Positions 7,541 through 15,835 of a stretch of 64,000 nt of DNA are shown here, piece by piece. A program made the translations under genes and the position numbers. The stretch's first letter is position 1. Every line of letters begins with the position of its first letter. The stretch is taken from contig JAZKYH010000040.1 in the NCBI GenBank assembly GCA_045612065.1, positions 1 through 64,000 on the forward strand, read 5' to 3'. Source of the DNA: UBA1189 sp045612065 (GTDB lineage Bacteria > Bacteroidota > Bacteroidia > Bacteroidales > Bacteroidaceae). The notes under the pieces are model-generated. The model was not told where the DNA came from. It made no database searches and was given only the letters and a program-made list of their open reading frames with translations.

Positions 7541-9034
7541 TTACACCAGCTTGCTCCAATCGGTGAGGCGCATGTCGCCCTTTTCCATCAATGCCTGGTG
7601 CATGCCGAAGGCAGCGCGCAGGTTGTGGCAGGTGTGGCCTTTGGTAGAGTAGTGCAGGTAGTCCCACAACAGCTGACGATAGTCGGGGTGTGCACAGTTC
7701 TCAATGATGGTCTTGGCACGCTCCATGGGGCTCTTACCGCGAAGATCGGCAATACCCTGCTCGGTAATCAAGATGTTCACACTATGCTCGTTGTGGTCCA
7801 CGTGTGACACCATGGGCACGATGGCGCTGATGGCACCATTCTTGGCTGTTGACGGGCACGAGAAGATAGAAATATAGGCGTTACGAGTGAAATCGCCTGA
7901 GCCACCGATACCATTCATCATCTTAGTTCCGCATACGTGAGTAGAGTTTACGTTACCGTAGATGTCGGCTTCGAGGGCGGTATTCATAGAGATGAGCCCT
8001 ATGCGGCGTGCCACAGCGGGATGGTTGGATATCTCTGAGGGGCGGAGGATGAGCTTGTCCTTGAAGAAGTTGATATCGTCGTAGATGCTCTTGAGACCCT
8101 CGTTGCTCACGCTGAGCGAACAGGTGCTACCAAACTTACAGCGGCCCGAGCGGATGAGGTCGATAACAGAGTCTTGAATTACCTCAGTGTACATCTCAAA
8201 GGCAGGTACAGTGGGGTCAGCACCGAGAGCACCGAGCACGGCATTAGCCACGTTGCCCACACCACTCTGCAAGGGGAGGAAGCTGGAAGGGATGATGCCA
8301 CGCTTGAGGTCACTGATGAGGAACTGAGCCACGTTGTTACCTATCTGCTGGGTGATGGGGTCGGGGTCGGTGAAGGGACGTGCCTCATCGGGAAGGTTCA
8401 CCTCTACGACACCCACAATCTTTGCAGGATCTACCTGAATGTAAGGCGCACCGATACGGTCGCTGGGACGATATACGGGAATCTCGCGACGCAGGGGCTG
8501 GTCGAGTGGTTCGTAGATGTCGTGCAAGCCTTTGGGAGCGGTGCCATAGGCGCTGTTCAGCTCGATGATAATCTTATCGGCCAAACGAGCCACGGTGGGA
8601 GCGATACCTACACCTGCTGTGAGGTATATCTTACCGCAGGGAGTCACCTCGCAAGCCTCGAGGATGGCCACGTCGACCTTTCCCATGAAACCGTAGCGCA
8701 ACTCTTGCGCCATCTGTGAGAGGTGTATATCGTTATAAGCTATTTCACCTGCATTGACTGCCTTACGGAAGTCACCATTTGTGGTATAGGGAGCGCGGTA
8801 GCGCAATGCCTTGGCGCGGGTGAGCGCACCATCGCATGAGTCGCCTGTAGAGGCTCCTGTGAAAAGACCTATCTGGAAGGGACGTCCCGCTGCATGCTCT
8901 GCTTCGGCGAGGCGGGCAATCTCAGCAGTAACGGTCTTGGGAGTACCGGCTGGAGTGAAACCACCCAAACCGACATTATATCCATGCTTTACATAGCTTG
9001 CAGCCTCAGCTGCAGTAATAATATTGAAGCCCAT
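7541..9034 (-). CDS. Acetyl-CoA hydrolase / succinyl-CoA:acetate CoA-transferase family protein
   Basis: The 497-residue product matches the class I CoA-transferase family in length and motifs: an N-terminal GLGGFTPAGTPK, the central GVGNVANAVLGAL followed by YTEVIQDS (region of the catalytic glutamate), and C-terminal GIGGSGDFTRNA and EQGIADLRG. Enzymes of this type exchange CoA between acetyl- or succinyl-CoA and free acids; in succinate- and acetate-forming Bacteroidales a role in fermentation is likely. Cytoplasmic. It is a single gene with its own promoter (9087-9117) and terminator. The precise donor and acceptor acids cannot be read from the sequence. Confidence 0.9.
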   Translation of the reverse strand: MGFNIITAAEAASYVKHGYNVGLGGFTPAGTPKTVTAEIARLAEAEHAAGRPFQIGLFTGASTGDSCDGALTRAKALRYRAPYTTNGDFRKAVNAGEIAYNDIHLSQMAQELRYGFMGKVDVAILEACEVTPCGKIYLTAGVGIAPTVARLADKIIIELNSAYGTAPKGLHDIYEPLDQPLRREIPVYRPSDRIGAPYIQVDPAKIVGVVEVNLPDEARPFTDPDPITQQIGNNVAQFLISDLKRGIIPSSFLPLQSGVGNVANAVLGALGADPTVPAFEMYTEVIQDSVIDLIRSGRCKFGSTCSLSVSNEGLKSIYDDINFFKDKLILRPSEISNHPAVARRIGLISMNTALEADIYGNVNSTHVCGTKMMNGIGGSGDFTRNAYISIFSCPSTAKNGAISAIVPMVSHVDHNEHSVNILITEQGIADLRGKSPMERAKTIIENCAHPDYRQLLWDYLHYSTKGHTCHNLRAAFGMHQALMEKGDMRLTDWSKLV

Positions 9035-9086
9035 AGTATACTAATTGTTTCTTAATACTCTTATTAATAAGTTAAAAACTCGCGAG

Positions 9087-9117
9087 CAAAATTAGTACAA
9101 GGCAAGTGAATATGCAA
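9087..9117 (-). promoter_or_regulatory. Promoter of the CoA-transferase gene
   Basis: On the minus strand, TTG (9117-9115), a 20-base gap and TAATTTTG (9094-9087) match the consensus, leaving a leader of about 45 nt. Confidence 0.65.
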
Positions 9118-9189
9118 GAGAATGCAGTGAGAAAGTTTACTTTCACCTGTTACAAAAGGCAGCAAGGATGCCAAGCCTTGGGGTAAAGG

Positions 9190-10005
9190 CTATCTTTTCT
9201 TCGCTACGCTTGGGGTCTTGAAGCTACGTACCATGCACCATACACCGAGCAGCACGAAGGGGATGCTGAGGAGCTGACCCATATCGAGCGGCATGCCTAC
9301 CTCGAAATCGCTCTGCACCTCCTTGAAGAACTCCACAAAGAAGCGGAAGGTGAAGATGTTGGTGAGGCAGTAGCCGAAGAAAAAGCCTGTGCCCACCTTG
9401 TGCGGCATGCGCTTGTAGAGGTACCAGCCGATGAGTCCGAACAGGGCATAGGAGATGGCCTCGTAGAGCTGTGCTGGGTGGCGGGGAAGCATGTCGACCT
9501 GCGTGAAGATGAAGCCAAAGTCGCCTCCTGTGGGACGGCCTATGATCTCGGAGTTCATGAGATTGCCCAAGCGGATGCAGCAGGCGGTGATAGGGGTGGC
9601 AATGGCAATGTTGTCGAGCACGGTCCACAAGGGTACCTTATACTTGCGCACATAGAGCCACAAGGCTATCATGAGACCCAATGTGCCACCATGGCTTGCC
9701 AATCCTTGATAACCGATGAGGCGCACACCCGAAGGGGTGAAGCGTATGGGAAGCCACATCTCAAGGAAACGGGGGAAGTCGTGGAAGTAGTACTGGGGCT
9801 CGTAGAAAATACAATGACCCAAACGAGCACCAAGCAAGATGCCGAGGAAGCAATAGAAGAAGAGGGGCTCGAAGAGCTCGGGCTTTATCTTCTGGTCTTT
9901 ATAGAGCTTCTGTACTACGAGATAGCCGCCTGCCAAGCCCAACACCCAAAACAGGGCGTAGAAGCGCAAGGGGCCAATGCCAATGGGGGGATTCCAGGTA
10001 ATCAT
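9190..10005 (-). CDS. lgt: Prolipoprotein diacylglyceryl transferase
   Basis: The 271-residue, highly hydrophobic product has about seven membrane segments and the Lgt hallmarks: GARLGHCIFYEPQYY, the HGG motif in LASHGGTLGLM, and the signature IRLGNLMNSEIIGRPT. It transfers diacylglycerol from phosphatidylglycerol to the lipobox cysteine of prelipoproteins in the inner membrane, the first step in maturing lipoproteins such as the hydrolase and GH29 proteins in this window. Length is typical and all key residues are present. It lies downstream of ychF, separated by a purine-rich repeat. Confidence 0.95.
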   Translation of the reverse strand: MITWNPPIGIGPLRFYALFWVLGLAGGYLVVQKLYKDQKIKPELFEPLFFYCFLGILLGARLGHCIFYEPQYYFHDFPRFLEMWLPIRFTPSGVRLIGYQGLASHGGTLGLMIALWLYVRKYKVPLWTVLDNIAIATPITACCIRLGNLMNSEIIGRPTGGDFGFIFTQVDMLPRHPAQLYEAISYALFGLIGWYLYKRMPHKVGTGFFFGYCLTNIFTFRFFVEFFKEVQSDFEVGMPLDMGQLLSIPFVLLGVWCMVRSFKTPSVAKKR

Positions 10006-10097
10006 ATGAGGGAAGAGGGAAAAGTGAAGAGTGAAGAGTGAAGAAGTGAGTCTCCGGATGGCAACTCTTCCCTCTTCACTCTTCCCTCTTAACTAGT
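10006..10097. repeat. GA-rich/TC-rich inverted repeat, copy 1
   Basis: GGGAAGAG- and GTGAAGAG-type units on the left face CTCTTCCCTC/CTCTTCACTC units on the right, around a core containing CCGGATGGCAACTC. It fills the gap between ychF and lgt. Related copies are at about 23029-23118, 36590-36647 and 37015-37089. Confidence 0.7.
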
Positions 10098-11201
10098 TTA
10101 AACGTTAAACCTAAAGTGCATGATGTCGCCATCTTGTACGACATACTCCTTACCCTCGACAGAGAGCTTGCCGGCTTCGCGAACGGCAGCCTCAGAGCCG
10201 TACTTGATGTAGTCTTCGTACTTGATAACCTCGGCGCGGATGAAGCCCTTCTCGAAGTCGGTGTGGATGACACCGGCACATTGGGGAGCCTTCCAACCCT
10301 TGTGGTAGGTCCATGCACGCACCTCCTGCACACCGGCAGTGATGTAGGTCTCGAGGTTGAGCAGTGCGTAGGCCGACTTGATGAGGCGTGCCACGCCTGA
10401 CTCCTCCAAGCCTACCTCGGCAAGGAACATCTGACGGTCTTCATAGGTCTCGAGCTCGGCGATATCGGCCTCGGTGCGAGCAGCTACGATAAGCAACTCG
10501 GCATTCTCTTCCTTGATGGCCTCGCGTACCTGTTCTACATATTTGTTACCGTTGATGGCGCTCTTCTCATCGACGTTGCACACGTAGAGTACGGGTTTTG
10601 AGGTGAGCAAGAAGAGTTCCTTGGCTGCCTTCTGCTCGTCCTTGGTGTCAAACGTAACGCTACGTGCCGACTTACCTTGCTGCAACACGTCGCGGTACTT
10701 GCACAGCACCTCGTACTGCAACTTGGCAGCTTTGTCGCCACCGGTGGTAGCCTGCTTCTGCACGCGCTGGATGCGCTGCTCTACGGTCTCGAGGTCCTTA
10801 ATCTGCAACTCGGCATCAATAATCTCCTTATCGCGCACGGGGTCTACAGAGCCGTCAACGTGAGTCACATTGTCGTCGTCGAAACAACGGAGCACGTGGA
10901 TGATGGCATCGGTCTCGCGGATGTTGGCAAGGAACTTATTACCCAAGCCTTCGCCCTTGCTGGCACCCTTCACGAGTCCGGCAATGTCCACAATCTCCAC
11001 CGTGGTAGGTACGATGCGGTTGGGGTTGATAAGCTCGGCCAGTTTATTGAGTCGCTCATCGGGAACGGTGATTACGCCCACGTTGGGCTCAATTGTACAG
11101 AAGGGGAAATTTGCCGCTTGTGCCTTAGCATTTGACAAACAGTTGAAAAGGGTCGACTTACCTACGTTGGGAAGTCCTACGATGCCACATTGTAATGCCA
11201 T
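10098..11201 (-). CDS. ychF: Redox-regulated ATPase/GTP-binding protein YchF (Obg family)
   Basis: The 367-residue product has the P-loop GLPNVGKST near the N-terminus, a switch region with DIAGLVKGASKGEGLGNKFL, a coiled-coil insert (about 130-165) and a C-terminal TGS domain (about 280-367, containing TYHKGWKAPQCAGVIH). YchF/OLA1 proteins bind ATP, associate with ribosomes and influence translation and stress responses. Cytoplasmic. Length and motifs are normal. Its own promoter lies at 11242-11273. Confidence 0.95.
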   Translation of the reverse strand: MALQCGIVGLPNVGKSTLFNCLSNAKAQAANFPFCTIEPNVGVITVPDERLNKLAELINPNRIVPTTVEIVDIAGLVKGASKGEGLGNKFLANIRETDAIIHVLRCFDDDNVTHVDGSVDPVRDKEIIDAELQIKDLETVEQRIQRVQKQATTGGDKAAKLQYEVLCKYRDVLQQGKSARSVTFDTKDEQKAAKELFLLTSKPVLYVCNVDEKSAINGNKYVEQVREAIKEENAELLIVAARTEADIAELETYEDRQMFLAEVGLEESGVARLIKSAYALLNLETYITAGVQEVRAWTYHKGWKAPQCAGVIHTDFEKGFIRAEVIKYEDYIKYGSEAAVREAGKLSVEGKEYVVQDGDIMHFRFNV

Positions 11202-11241
11202 ATTCTTATCTTATCTAATTGTTTCTATTCTAATTCGAGTG

Positions 11242-11273
11242 CAAAATTACTCCTTTTCTCGCTATATCCCCAA
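11242..11273 (-). promoter_or_regulatory. Promoter of ychF
   Basis: On the minus strand, TTG (11273-11271), a 21-base gap and TAATTTTG (11249-11242) are followed by a leader of about 35-40 nt. Confidence 0.6.
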
Positions 11274-11383
11274 TCATTCGGAATCTTTTTAGAATCTGTT
11301 TGGATTTTATTATCGGTATTCGTTAAACTGTAATCGTAATCTGTAATCAGGTGGCGAGTGCCTAAATGGTCTCACATAAAGTT

Positions 11384-11411
11384 CACGGGAGCACCCTAGG
11401 GTGCTCCCGTG
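11384..11411. terminator. Perfect 28-bp palindrome downstream of the BspA-like gene
   Basis: CACGGGAGCACCCT is followed directly by its exact complement. It lies 27 bp past the stop of the minus-strand gene and probably acts as a 3' hairpin, but there is no T run on either side. Confidence 0.5.
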
Positions 11412-11437
11412 TGTACTATAGTGTGGTCTTGCGGGTG

Positions 11438-13546
11438 TTACATGCCTATCTTCACCACCTTATCGCCAATGTGGACGAGGTATACTTGGTTGGTTGATAT
11501 GGTGAACTTCGCCTCGCCAGCGCTGCTCTGCTGCTGGGCTACCATGATGCCATCAGTGGTGTAGAGGGCTACCTCGGTGCCTTCTGCCAATCCGCTGAGG
11601 GTGAGCACACCGTCACGAGCGCTGATGAGCACGGGCTTTGAGGGGATGGTGAGGACGTCTGTCTCCTCACTATGATGCTCCTCGCTGCAGGGAATCCAGC
11701 AGATGGTGAGGGTGGCTACGTTGGAGTCTTCGTAATTCTCCTTGGTGGCGTAGGCGGTGATGGTTTGGGTGGGGATATACTCGAACTCCATCTCTTCTCG
11801 AGTCTCATCATCGCCTTTCGCAATAGTTGTTATCACTTTAGCTTCCTCCATCTCGCAGATGAGAGATATCTTGCCATCGATGTAGCTGATGGTGGGTGTG
11901 GCGCACTTGCCCAAGATGAGTTTGTTCACGATCACCTCGCACAGGGCGCTCACTCCGCTACCGACGTTGGCCGTAACTGTGATGGTGGCGGTGCCAGGAG
12001 CAATGGCGGTCACCTTGCCGTTGTTGTTTACAGAGGCTACGCTGGGGTTGCTGCTGTTCCAAATTATTGATGAGTCTTCTGCTTCTTCTGGGGTTGTTGT
12101 GGCGATAAGGCTGATTGATTCTCCTTCGAAGATTTTTACTGATAATTGGCTAAGAGTAATATCAGTGATGGTTGCACCAATATCATCAATGACATTAAAC
12201 CAATGTTCAATGGAAGGATTGTTTTCTAAAAAATCGTTTTTGGTTCCAAACAAAATATGTAGATTACCAAATTTATGTAAAAACATACTGACACTTAAGT
12301 TTTTAATACTTGTACTACCATAAAGGTATACATCCCAATTTGTTCCATGCCACGCAAAGACGTTCTTGCCAAATTCCTCAACACTCTCTGGTATAATAAC
12401 TTTACGGTAAGTATTATCATTATAATCAAGATTTCTAGGTAGAACAAGACTATAGTCGCCAATTTTCTTAACGGTATTAGGTATTTCTAAAAAAGTTATT
12501 TTTGTACATCCAGAAAAAGCATAATCTCCCAATGAAATCAATTCATTACGAGATGAGTTGGGGTTAACATAACTGTCTTTTCCTGCAGGGCAACTTATTA
12601 ATTCTAGGTAAGATACTCCTTCTTTATCAACAAAACTATAGATACATCCATCGATTAAAGTGTTACCCTGAGTACACTCATCGTTTGTATATACTCCCGT
12701 TCCTTCAATTTCAACAAGGCTTTCACATGCTATAAATGGATTAATTCCTATATGAAAAAGAAGAAGTTGAAAATTTACATATTCCAATACATCACAATGA
12801 CTAAAAGCACAATCACCAATTGTACAAAGGTTATTTAAATCGATACCAGCAAACTTCATGTCAAAATGCAAACGAGTAATTTTTGTATGGGAAAAAGCTT
12901 GTTCTCCAATGTATTTACAGCTAAAAGGTATTGTTAAGCTACCGCCGACACCGCTATTGGAGAACGCATAACTTCCAATACTCGTCACACCCTCGGGGAT
13001 GGTGATGGAGGTGAGGCTGCTGCAATTATAAAAAGTATAGTTTCCAATGCTTGTCACGCCCTCGGGGATAATCAGTTCTGTAACAAGCTCTCCGTTCAAA
13101 TACAAATTCTTGGCATAATCGAGAGGATTGGAAGAAGCACTAGCAAACGAAATCTTGCACCACGCCTCAAGGCTACTGATATAAATCGCGGCAAGACTGC
13201 TGCAACCATAGAAAGCATTCTCTCCAATGCTCGTCACACTCTCGGGGATAGTGACAGAGACAAGACTGCTGCAAACCTCGAAAGCATACTTTCCAATGCT
13301 CGTCACGCTATACGCTACGCCCTCGAAGGTAACGGTGGCGGGGAGGGTGATGGAGCCGGAGTACTCATCTAAGTAACTATTGTGTAAGTCTCCCTTGAAG
13401 GTCACCTCGGCCTGCTTTCCCGTTTCAGAAGTGATGTTGTAGTAGATGCCGTCTACCTCAAAGTCGTGGGCACTGGCCAATAATGGCATCATCATTGCAA
13501 ATAGCACCAATAGCGCTTTTCTTGCTCGAAGAATGTTTGTTCTCAT
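11438..13546 (-). CDS. BspA-like leucine-rich-repeat surface protein with Big_2 domain
   Basis: The 702-residue product starts with a Sec signal peptide (to about residue 26). It then has BspA/LRR_5-type repeats (recurrent ITIPEGVTSIGNYTFYNCS-like units, about residues 70-240 and 330-410), a bacterial Ig-like Big_2 domain (about 455-540, with ATTTPEEAEDSSIIWNSSNP) and a C-terminal beta-rich tail ending VYLVHIGDKVVKIGM that resembles a type IX sorting domain. BspA-like proteins are surface adhesins or scaffolds. The gene is moderately AT-richer in its middle (about 12100-12900) than its neighbours, as is common in repeat-bearing surface genes. It has a long structured leader and a consensus promoter at 13798-13828. 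The ligand is unknown. Confidence 0.85.
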   Translation of the reverse strand: MRTNILRARKALLVLFAMMMPLLASAHDFEVDGIYYNITSETGKQAEVTFKGDLHNSYLDEYSGSITLPATVTFEGVAYSVTSIGKYAFEVCSSLVSVTIPESVTSIGENAFYGCSSLAAIYISSLEAWCKISFASASSNPLDYAKNLYLNGELVTELIIPEGVTSIGNYTFYNCSSLTSITIPEGVTSIGSYAFSNSGVGGSLTIPFSCKYIGEQAFSHTKITRLHFDMKFAGIDLNNLCTIGDCAFSHCDVLEYVNFQLLLFHIGINPFIACESLVEIEGTGVYTNDECTQGNTLIDGCIYSFVDKEGVSYLELISCPAGKDSYVNPNSSRNELISLGDYAFSGCTKITFLEIPNTVKKIGDYSLVLPRNLDYNDNTYRKVIIPESVEEFGKNVFAWHGTNWDVYLYGSTSIKNLSVSMFLHKFGNLHILFGTKNDFLENNPSIEHWFNVIDDIGATITDITLSQLSVKIFEGESISLIATTTPEEAEDSSIIWNSSNPSVASVNNNGKVTAIAPGTATITVTANVGSGVSALCEVIVNKLILGKCATPTISYIDGKISLICEMEEAKVITTIAKGDDETREEMEFEYIPTQTITAYATKENYEDSNVATLTICWIPCSEEHHSEETDVLTIPSKPVLISARDGVLTLSGLAEGTEVALYTTDGIMVAQQQSSAGEAKFTISTNQVYLVHIGDKVVKIGM

Positions 13547-13634
13547 TTTGATTACTATTTCAGTTAAACATTGTTAGCCTTTTTCCTTGGCATTAATCCA
13601 CGCAAGCATAAAGAAAGCGCAGACTACTGCCATA

Positions 13635-13767
13635 TTCCACTCGGGCTCACCACAAGCCCCAACACACTATGGAGAAGTCTACGCTAAGGCGTAACTTCAC
13701 CGTGTGTTGGATGTTTATTGCTCGTTTTTCTTTTTCGAGGTGGTGATTCGAGTGGAAAATGAGCAAT
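13635..13767 (-). ncRNA. Structured 5' leader of the BspA-like gene
   Basis: Three stems can be read here: TTCCACTCG (13635-13643) with CGAGTGGAA (13749-13757); a long hairpin at 13659-13710 closed by CCAACACAC/GTGTGTTGG with inner GAAGT/ACTTC and TACGC/GCGTA; and ATTGCTC (13717-13723) with GAGCAAT (13761-13767). The first and third cross, so a pseudoknot is possible. The region lies within the roughly 245-nt leader predicted from the promoter at 13798-13828. It may be a cis-regulatory RNA or a mobile palindromic repeat; the class is not recognised. Confidence 0.45.
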
Positions 13768-13797
13768 CAAAATGTTGTGTGCTCGGAAGCACGGGAA

Positions 13798-13828
13798 CAA
13801 AAGTAATAATAAATTTATAGTTGGCAAA
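13798..13828 (-). promoter_or_regulatory. Promoter of the BspA-like gene
   Basis: On the minus strand, TTTG (13828-13825), a 19-base gap and TACTTTTG (13805-13798) match the consensus. The predicted leader is about 245 nt long. Confidence 0.65.
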
Positions 13829-13994
13829 TTACAATTCGCTTTATTTTAGTAATGGTGCTTTTTGCTGTCTTTGATAATATCTTAGTTTTTCCGCTAGCGA
13901 ACTTCGTTTCCGCATCGGCGACGAGAAAAACATCAAGCGAACTTGTGTTTTCGCTTGCTTTTTCGTATCTTCCATAGGATAGATTCAGAAGACT

Positions 13995-14425
13995 ATGAAT
14001 GACATCGACTACAACCAAGTGCCTCACAACTTTGCACTTTGCCTCCATGCTGATTGCCTTATGGCGGCTACCTGTTTGCCCGTATGGTATGGAACTCAAT
14101 ACCCGAGAGTGAAGAACATCTAACCATACTAAATCCTTCATGCGTTGTACCTGGTACGGAGTGTCGCTACTATCGCTCTGCGCAAAAGGCGGTGTATGCT
14201 CGCGGCTTCTGTGGCATGCAGGTGCAGATGCTCCCGGCCCAATATGCCAAGTTTTGCGATAAACTGACGCACTACTTTTCGCGTAACTGCTACTATGAGC
14301 GTCGCCGTGGAGACCGTCTCTGCTCACCCAAGGAGATGGCTTACATCCGCGAGGTGCTCACTGAGATTGGACTCCCCACTCTGGAGTTCGATGCCTACGA
14401 AGAGCGTTACAACTACTTCGATTGA
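13995..14425 (+). pseudogene. DUF6078-family gene broken by a frameshift
   Basis: The N-terminal part starts at the ATG at 13995 (MNDIDYNQVPHNFALC, then CLMAATCL). The C-terminal part (from ESEEHLTILNP through CRYYRS, SRNCYYERRRGDRL to the stop at 14425) is in another frame. Joining them across about 14080-14105, most simply by adding one C to the CCC near 14102, restores a roughly 143-residue protein like the small, cysteine-containing DUF6078 proteins of Bacteroidales, whose function is unknown. Uncorrected, the first frame stops about 40 codons in. It may be a true pseudogene or a one-base sequencing error. Confidence 0.65.
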
Positions 14426-14447
14426 GGTAAGAATGCCCATTCTTGCT

Positions 14448-14720
14448 GAGTAAACGATTTTTATTTTTGGGCTGGCAAGGATGGGCGTTCCCGATGAAAT
14501 GGGGGAAAATGAGAGAACAAGGGGGTGGCATCATCGGCACTGCAACGTTGGTACAACGAGGATAACCGATGAAAGAATTGAACAGAGCGAATTTGCAGTA
14601 CTTCTTTGTTAGTACTGCAGTACGGATAGGGAAGTACTCGAGTACTGACAGAGAAGTACTTCCCCTTTGCTTGCAAACGGGCGGATTCCTTGCCAGGCCA
14701 AAAATAAAAATCGTCTACTC
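14448..14720. repeat. 34-bp inverted repeat cassette (MITE-like) enclosing a 22-bp array
   Basis: The arm at 14448-14481 and the reverse complement of 14687-14720 match at 32 of 34 positions. The interior (about 205 bp) holds a nested hairpin (TCATCGG with CCGATGA, enclosing CGTTG/CAACG) and the 22-bp-period array at 14589-14660. There is no credible ORF. It lies between two convergent genes. Confidence 0.65.
14589..14660. repeat. 22-bp-period array, locus B
   Basis: Half-sites built on AGTACT recur with a 22-bp step: GAATTTGCAGTACT at 14589, AGTACTGCAGTACG at 14611 and AGTACTCGAGTACT at 14633, with a further AGTACT at 14655. Each 14-bp box is imperfectly palindromic and is separated from the next by 8 bp. 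Confidence 0.75.
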
Positions 14721-14765
14721 GGTGAAATATGCCTTCTCTACGTTGCCGTTTTCGAGGAGTGCCTG

Positions 14766-15365
14766 TCACAGCGCACCGTTGTCTATCCAGAAGATGATCT
14801 CTTCCAGCTCTGTATCTTCGACCTCGGGGTCGTATTCCTTTTTCAAGCTGGCCCCGAAGATGGCGGCAAAGGTCTGATAGAAGTTGGCTTTGAAGCCGCC
14901 CATGAAGACTTTGATAAGGTCGAATCCCGTCTGGTCGCACTCACGGTCGATGAGCTTGATGAGCATCTTGCCTTGGCGCAGCGTCAGCTTTTTCATCTGT
15001 GGGGTGTACTGCTCTATCATACCCTTTTCTACGGCAGAGAGATGTGCCTCGCGCGCCTTCTCGTCGGGTATGGTGAGCAGGTACTCGTAGGTCTCGATGA
15101 TGATGCCGCGCACCTCGCGTGCTATGGGCAGGGTCTTCTTCACGTCGCGCACATTGCGCCAATAGAAACGCTCCTGACGACGATTGTCGAAGCTGGGCGG
15201 ACGGTAGATATATACGTTGGGAAGGTATACTACAGGAATAGTGTCACCATTATACAAGTCTACAGGCAGCCTTACCTGCTTGCTCTTGTAGTTCTGTGCC
15301 TGTGCACTGGTGGCACACACCAGGACCAGCACCAGGGATAACACTATAGCGTATGCTCTCTTCAT
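14766..15365 (-). CDS. DUF4294 domain-containing protein
   Basis: The 199-residue product has a signal peptide (to about residue 23, ending AQA) and then the conserved DUF4294 body (VRLPVDLYNGDTIPVVYLP near the start, TLRQGKMLIKLIDRECDQTG in the middle and IFGASLKKEYDPEVED near the end). The family is widespread in Bacteroidota, exported or periplasmic, and of unknown function. It starts 9 bp after the flavoprotein stop, so the two form an operon. Nothing in the sequence reveals its activity. Confidence 0.85.
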   Translation of the reverse strand: MKRAYAIVLSLVLVLVCATSAQAQNYKSKQVRLPVDLYNGDTIPVVYLPNVYIYRPPSFDNRRQERFYWRNVRDVKKTLPIAREVRGIIIETYEYLLTIPDEKAREAHLSAVEKGMIEQYTPQMKKLTLRQGKMLIKLIDRECDQTGFDLIKVFMGGFKANFYQTFAAIFGASLKKEYDPEVEDTELEEIIFWIDNGAL

Positions 15366-15374
15366 TGTGGTAGA

Positions 15375-15767
15375 TTACCACTGTATGGTCAGCGGCTCGG
15401 GAGTAGTGCTAAAGATGATGGCTGTAGCATTGGCGAGGTAGAATACCTCTGTATTGGGGTCGTCGGCACGATAGAACTGAGCCAAGTGGGGGTGTGCGTC
15501 TACCATGCTCACAACAGCTTCGTGCTTTGTCTCGAGATAAGCTTCGCAGGTGATGCGTATCCAGTCCTCTCCACGCATGGCAGTGAGCTCCACCTTGGGA
15601 TTGGCCTTCATCTGGTCGGATACTTTCTTACCATTCTTGGTCATGATGTACAGCTTGCCTTCAAACAGGTCGAGGGTTCCGAATGGGCGTACACGAGCCT
15701 GGTCGCCATCCATGGTGGCAAGGTAATAGACCTTGGCCTCTTTCAAAAAATCATAAACTCTTTTCAT
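15375..15767 (-). CDS. Pyridoxamine 5'-phosphate oxidase-fold flavoprotein
   Basis: The 130-residue product has the split-barrel FMN-binding fold typical of small PNPOx-like proteins: an N-terminal strand pair YYLATMDGDQARVRPFG, a central KLYIMTKNGKKVSDQMKANP and a C-terminal beta region. Relatives bind FMN or heme and may reduce small molecules; the substrate is unknown. It is too short and lacks the PLP-binding extensions of true PdxH. Cytoplasmic. First gene of an operon with DUF4294. Confidence 0.85.
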   Translation of the reverse strand: MKRVYDFLKEAKVYYLATMDGDQARVRPFGTLDLFEGKLYIMTKNGKKVSDQMKANPKVELTAMRGEDWIRITCEAYLETKHEAVVSMVDAHPHLAQFYRADDPNTEVFYLANATAIIFSTTPEPLTIQW

Positions 15768-15835
15768 GTTCTGTTATATTGTTTCTTGTTATTCTGTCAG
15801 CAATTATCGGGATAGAGAATAATACTCTTTTACCT

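Noticed and set aside
13815..14327. 170-codon minus-strand open frame across the DUF6078 region
   Set aside because: The opposite strand carries recognisable DUF6078 sequence in two frames; this frame has no family-like content.
14461..14940. 159-codon minus-strand open frame over the inverted-repeat cassette
   Set aside because: It runs through inverted repeats and the end of DUF4294, and its composition is arginine-rich noise.
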